Shown: positions 47,634 to 51,062 of the stretch, piece by piece
How positions within the stretch are numbered: position 1 is the first letter of the stretch
Layout of the letters: the number at the start of each line of letters is the position of its first letter
NCBI GenBank assembly: GCA_040902535.1
Contig: JBBDXD010000026.1
Location: 11,603-62,664, forward strand
DNA from: Dehalococcoidia bacterium
GTDB taxonomy: Bacteria; Chloroflexota; Dehalococcoidia; DSTF01; JACRBR01
Reading direction: 5' to 3'
DNA length: 51,062 nucleotides
Notes under the pieces: generated by a model
The model's input: only the letters and a program-made list of their open reading frames with translations
Told to the model about the DNA's origin: nothing
Databases searched by the model: none
Program-made: the position numbers and the translations under genes

Positions 47634-48071
47634 ATGGTGGCTGCGGGCGGCGGGATTCATCTGGAGGGCGCATCTAGCGTGCCAGGGTTCTCGCGTCTGC
47701 AACTCCTTCCCGCGGTCATCGGCGCCGCGATCATTGTGATTGTCTACCTGGTGTTCACGACGGGCAACTACGTTGTCCACTACTACCAGTTGCGCAGCGA
47801 CGAGCGTGAGCTGCGCCAGGAGATCGTCGATCTCGGCGCCGAGCAGGAGCAACTGACTGCGGTGCGCGACTACCTGGAGTCCGACGAGTACGTCGAGGAG
47901 GTGGCGCGCCGGACGCTGGGGCTAGTGCGGCCGGGCGAGACGCTGGTGATCGTCTCGGGCACGGATGCGTTGCCGTCGGCGACGCCCGCGGCGACGGCGG
48001 TTGCCGGTGCGGTACACGACGAGGACTGGTGGAAGGCGTTGTTCGTGCCGACGGCGACTGCGTCGCCGTAG
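47634..48071 (+). CDS. FtsB/DivIC-like septum formation initiator
   Basis: The 145-residue protein has one membrane helix (VIGAAIIVIVYLVFTTGNYV), a coiled coil (YYQLRSDERELRQEIVDLGAE), and DYLESDEYVEEVARRTLGLVRPGE, a typical FtsB/DivIC ending, then a Thr/Pro-containing tail. It would work in the divisome, bridging FtsL and FtsQ in the periplasm. ATG 47634 or GTG 47679 could be the start; the second has a GGAGGG about 12 nt upstream. A GTCAGT-type repeat follows it. Confidence 0.85.
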   Translation: MVAAGGGIHLEGASSVPGFSRLQLLPAVIGAAIIVIVYLVFTTGNYVVHYYQLRSDERELRQEIVDLGAEQEQLTAVRDYLESDEYVEEVARRTLGLVRPGETLVIVSGTDALPSATPAATAVAGAVHDEDWWKALFVPTATASP

Positions 48072-48134
48072 TTGTCAGTTTTCAGTTGTCAGTCCTAAGC
48101 GTTGTTGGGTCACCGGTTGTGCCGAGCGTTTTTC

Positions 48135-48914
48135 ATGAGTGACGATGTGCGTGCGCAGAACGAGGCATCGCGCGGCGCGTGGGACGCGAACGCTGCGTTC
48201 TGGGACGATCGCATGGGCGACGGGAACCGGCTCGTCGAGACGGCGCTGTGGCCGGTTACGGAGCGGCTGCTGGCGCCGCAAGCCGGCGAGCGCATACTCG
48301 ACGCGGCGTGCGGCAACGGGTTGTACGCACGGCGGCTGTCGGCGCTCGGGGCATCGGTCGTTGCATTCGACTTCGTCGCGTCGCTCGTAGAGCGCGCGGC
48401 GGAGCGTGGCGCTCCGGCGCCCGGCTCGATTGCGTATCACGTCGTTGATGCAACCGACGCTTCGGCGATCGTGTCGCTGGGTAACGCCGGATCGTTCGAT
48501 GGCGCCCTGTGCGCGATGGCATTGATGGACATGCCGGTCATCGAACCGCTGATGCGCGCGGTACACACGTTGCTACGGCCGGGTGGACGCTTCGTCTGGT
48601 CGATCATGCATCCCGCGTTCAATCAATCGCGCGCGATGGAGGCGATCGACGAGGGGCAACAAGGCGCGGTGGTCATGAAGGTGTCGGGCTATCTGACATC
48701 GATCGTAAGTAGCGGACAGGCGATCGTTGGCCAGCCGCGCGAGCAGCCGTACTTTGAGCGCCCGATCTCGGCATACGTGACGGCTGCCGTGGACGCCGGC
48801 TTCGTCATCGATGCGATGGAGGAGCGATCGCCAAGCGGTAGTGCGAACGCGGGGCGGGACAGGCTCGAGGCTGAGTTCCCGATGGTGCTCATCGTGCGGA
48901 TGCGGCGATTGTAG
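48135..48914 (+). CDS. class I SAM-dependent methyltransferase
   Basis: The 259-residue protein has the SAM-binding motif ILDAACGNGLYARRLS (motif I), VVAFDFVASLVERA (motif II acid) and SFDGALCAMALMDMP (motif IV), ending with RFVWSIMHPAF. The acceptor substrate is unknown. ATG 48135 is preferred over an upstream frame from 48102. It precedes tilS by about 20 bp and may be cotranscribed. Confidence 0.88.
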   Translation: MSDDVRAQNEASRGAWDANAAFWDDRMGDGNRLVETALWPVTERLLAPQAGERILDAACGNGLYARRLSALGASVVAFDFVASLVERAAERGAPAPGSIAYHVVDATDASAIVSLGNAGSFDGALCAMALMDMPVIEPLMRAVHTLLRPGGRFVWSIMHPAFNQSRAMEAIDEGQQGAVVMKVSGYLTSIVSSGQAIVGQPREQPYFERPISAYVTAAVDAGFVIDAMEERSPSGSANAGRDRLEAEFPMVLIVRMRRL

Positions 48915-48935
48915 CCGCGACCCTATCATGTGACC

Positions 48936-50270
48936 GTGAACATTGCACTGATCGAGCAGCGGTTCATCGCGTATTGGCGCGAACGGGCGTTGGGCTTCGA
49001 GGACGCGACGCTTGTGGTCGCGATTTCGGGCGGCGGCGATTCGTGCGCGCTGCTCGCGTTGGTGTGCGAAACGCAGATCGTGCCGCGCGACCGCGTCGTG
49101 GCGGCATATTTCGACCATCGGCTGCGCGGCGAAGATGCGTCGCGCGAGGAGCGTCGGGCGGTCGAGGCGCTGTGCGACCGCTACGGCGTGCGGATGGAGA
49201 CGGGAGCGTGGCTGGCGCCGGCGCGGTCGGAGGCAGCGGCGCGTGAGGCGCGCTACGCGTTCCTGGCGGATGTCGCGCGAAGGCACGGAGCGGAGGGCGT
49301 GGCGACGGGGCACACGTCGGACGACCAGGTGGAGACGGTGCTGATGCACGCGTTGCGCGGCGCAGGGCTGTACGGGCTTGCGGGGATGGCGGCGTCGTCG
49401 CTCTGGCCGTTTGCGGCGCAGGGAGGACCGCGGCTCGTGCGCCCGCTGCTTGCGCTGACACGCGGGGATACGCGTGCATATTGCGACGCGCGCGGCTTCG
49501 TGTACGTCGACGATGCGTCGAATGCGGACCGGGCGTTTCTGCGGAACCGCGTGCGCAACGAGTTGCTGCCGGCGATCGATGCCGTGGCGCCGGGCGGGCG
49601 TCATGGGATCCTGCGGTGGTCAGACGATGCGCGGGCCGGCGTTGAGGCGATTGGCTCCGTGGTCGACGCGCTCGTGATGGATGACGGCGAGGGCTGCGTG
49701 CAGTTGTCGCGCGCGGCGATGCGCGCCGTTCCATCGGGGCTGGCGCCGCACGTGTATCGGCGCGCGCTTGTCCGGCTGCTGGGCGACGCGCGTGACTTCG
49801 GGCGCCGTCATTACGGGATCCTGGCACGCGCGCACGACGCATCGACGGGGTCGGTGTTCGAGCTGCCGCGGGGCGTCGTCGCGACGGTCGATGCGGACAT
49901 CGTCGTGCTGTCGGTCGGTGCGCTGAAGGCGGCGTGCATCGACGCCGGCGCGGAGTACGCGTTGCCGTTCGCAGGGACAGTGGGCGGGTGGCGGATCGAT
50001 GTGACAGCTGCCGACGGCGAGGAGGCGTTACGCCTGCCGGCGGGCGCGGTGGTGCGGGGGCGGCGGCCGGGCGATCGCATGCAGCCGCGTGGTATGCGCG
50101 GGCACAAGAAGTTGCAGGACTACTACATCGACCGGAAGGTGCCGCGACGCGAGCGCGATGCGGCGCCGGTGATCGCGGTCGGCGGCGACGTATTGTGGAC
50201 GCCGTTCGGGGGGGCGTCGGCGTGCGGCGAGGGGTTGTGGTACACAGTGCTGGGGGTGCGTGCGGATTGA
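48936..50270 (+). CDS. tilS: tRNA(Ile)-lysidine synthase
   Basis: TilS converts C34 of tRNA-Ile(CAU) to lysidine using ATP and lysine, so the tRNA reads AUA. The 444-residue protein has the PP-loop SGGGDS at residues 31-36, HRLRGEDASREERRAVE, TGHTSDDQVETVLMHALRG and the C-terminal domain (RRPGDRMQPRGMRGHKKLQD). GTG 48936 lies 6 nt after TATCAT, a leaderless-type start; GTG 48930 is the alternative. A CAT-anticodon tRNA lies at 23134, a possible substrate. The rRNA promoter follows. Confidence 0.93.
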   Translation: MNIALIEQRFIAYWRERALGFEDATLVVAISGGGDSCALLALVCETQIVPRDRVVAAYFDHRLRGEDASREERRAVEALCDRYGVRMETGAWLAPARSEAAAREARYAFLADVARRHGAEGVATGHTSDDQVETVLMHALRGAGLYGLAGMAASSLWPFAAQGGPRLVRPLLALTRGDTRAYCDARGFVYVDDASNADRAFLRNRVRNELLPAIDAVAPGGRHGILRWSDDARAGVEAIGSVVDALVMDDGEGCVQLSRAAMRAVPSGLAPHVYRRALVRLLGDARDFGRRHYGILARAHDASTGSVFELPRGVVATVDADIVVLSVGALKAACIDAGAEYALPFAGTVGGWRIDVTAADGEEALRLPAGAVVRGRRPGDRMQPRGMRGHKKLQDYYIDRKVPRRERDAAPVIAVGGDVLWTPFGGASACGEGLWYTVLGVRAD

Positions 50271-50369
50271 CGTTTCGGCGCGAAGTCGCTATACATCGCT
50301 AGTTAGCTGCTGGTGGCCGATGCGATGGCTGCGGGAGCGGCGCGGCGAATGTTTGTGGCTGCTTGAAAC

Positions 50370-50399
50370 TTGACTTCGCAGGGGGATTGTCGATAGTAT
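50370..50399 (+). promoter_or_regulatory. rRNA operon promoter
   Basis: TTGACT (50370-50375) and TAGTAT (50394-50399) are 18 nt apart, about 345 bp before the 16S 5' end. It fits an rrn P1, though the spacing is one longer than ideal. Confidence 0.6.
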
Positions 50400-50432
50400 C
50401 GGACTGACGAACGAGTGACTGGGTAACGAGAG

Positions 50433-50475
50433 AGACCCGATGTCCGGTGGCCCGTCGATTAAGACGGGTCTTTCC
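50433..50475 (+). promoter_or_regulatory. rRNA leader with alternative hairpins (possible attenuator)
   Basis: CCCGTC-GATTAA-GACGGG (50451-50468) is followed by TCTTTCC, like a terminator. AGACCCG (50433-50439) could instead pair with CGGGTCT (50465-50471). The two folds share bases and are mutually exclusive, so transcription through the leader may be switched. A second hairpin, CTCGC-GCAA-GCGAG, lies at about 50720 before the 16S start. Confidence 0.5.
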
Positions 50476-50744
50476 TACGCCGGACGGGCGACGCGAAACG
50501 CCCCCACTGCACGTCGTGTGCGGTGCGCAGCGAATCAGTCGTAGCGCCTTTCCAAGTCAACACGAGAGCGAACGGGATCGTTGTGCGACGCGCAATGCGT
50601 TTGACACTGCGCCGAAGTGCTCGATAGACTCTCTCGCCGTGTCGCAGGGCGGCGCGGGCACCTTAACAATTGGATAGCGGTAAGAAGAACGCGTGTGAGG
50701 GTTCTCCGTAAGAACTTGGGCTCGCGCAAGCGAGTGTTGAGGAA

Positions 50745-51062
50745 TTGTCGGAGAGTTTGATCCTGGCTCAGGATAAACGCTGGCGGCGTGCCTTATGCAT
50801 GCAAGTCGTACGAGGTCAGGGCTTCGGCCCGAAGCCTAGTGGCGAACGGGTGAGTAACACGTACGTGACCTGTCCAGAAGTGGGGAATAACCAGCCGAAA
50901 GGTTGGCTAATACCGCATACGGTCACCGCTTGAAAGCGGATGACGAAAGCCGCAAGGCGCTTTTGGAGGGACGTGCGGCCGATTAGCTAGTTGGTGTGGT
51001 AACGGCGCACCAAGGCGATGATCGGTAGCTGGTCTGAGAGGATGGTCAGCCACACTGGGACT
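50745..51062 (+). rRNA. rrs: 16S ribosomal RNA, 5' part (runs off the window)
   Basis: AGAGTTTGATCCTGGCTCAG at 50752 is the universal 16S start region (E. coli position 8), so the 5' end is near 50745. The following bases include TTATGCATGCAAGTCG, GTGGCGAACGGGTGAGTAAC, GAAAGCCGCAAGGCGC and GGTCTGAGAGGATGGTCAGC. They resemble Chloroflexota, probably Dehalococcoidia-related. Only the first 318 bases are in the window. Confidence 0.97.

Overview
The window comes from a GC-rich bacterium, most probably a member of the Chloroflexota related to Dehalococcoidia. The best evidence is the 5' end of a 16S rRNA gene at the right edge. Its opening, including the stretch TTATGCATGCAAGTCG, and its AAAGCCGCAAGG segment resemble Dehalococcoidia 16S as I remember it. 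Secondary hints are Thr/Pro-rich secreted tails, a baeRF-type protein, a CADD-family protein and many leaderless-looking promoters. The placement is inference; no alignment was run.

Layout, left to right. (1) 1-6.3 kb: a 135-bp tandem intergenic repeat, a cyclase-family hydrolase, two small membrane proteins, then a block on the minus strand with ribonuclease Y (rny), the YmdB-like phosphodiesterase and a PHP phosphoesterase. (2) 6.3-11.5 kb: a flavin-type oxidoreductase, a small-molecule kinase, hisH and hisA. A complete IS1595-type insertion sequence (8588-10431) with imperfect terminal inverted repeats, a near-perfect 8-bp target duplication and extra genes sits between hisH and hisA. (3) 11.5-23.2 kb: a PadR operon with two membrane proteins, an HxlR regulator divergent from a berberine-bridge-type oxidase, a frameshifted dienelactone hydrolase, a metallo-hydrolase, a hybrid histidine kinase, a FliA/WhiG-type sigma factor, csrA, a quinone oxidoreductase and a CAT-anticodon tRNA. 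(4) 23.3-32.9 kb: a TetR regulator with an unrecognised His-rich membrane protein, tRNA-Val, nuoI-nuoG, a perfect parS-like palindrome, a PAP2 phosphatase interrupted by an in-frame TAG, a nucleotidyltransferase, a LON-domain protein and a solitary DUF262-HNH nuclease. (5) 33-43.7 kb: a DUF35/thiolase pair, an amidohydrolase, a 2'-5' RNA-ligase-like protein, a large mosaic repeat array, radC, a HAD phosphatase, a GOLD-like secreted protein, an RNase Z-like protein, a CADD-family protein and an Mrr-like restriction enzyme with a palindrome at its promoter. (6) 43.8-51 kb: a small coiled-coil protein with a baeRF-family protein, an Asp-rich secreted protein, a thioesterase, two ferredoxins, an FtsB-like protein, a methyltransferase, tilS, and an rRNA promoter and leader running into 16S.

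Most of the window is ordinary housekeeping DNA. Three things stand out. First, the intergenic spaces hold several families of short repeats: hairpins followed by a shared tail, 7-bp tandem arrays, and one family that the insertion sequence used as its target. Second, at least eight genes have a -10-like hexamer ending exactly 6 or 7 nt before the start codon, a leaderless-mRNA arrangement. Third, two genes (PAP2 and dienelactone hydrolase) carry one disabling change each. I did not find a complete multi-gene defence system. The two solitary nucleases, the insertion sequence with its cargo, and the baeRF pair are the best candidates for new biology.
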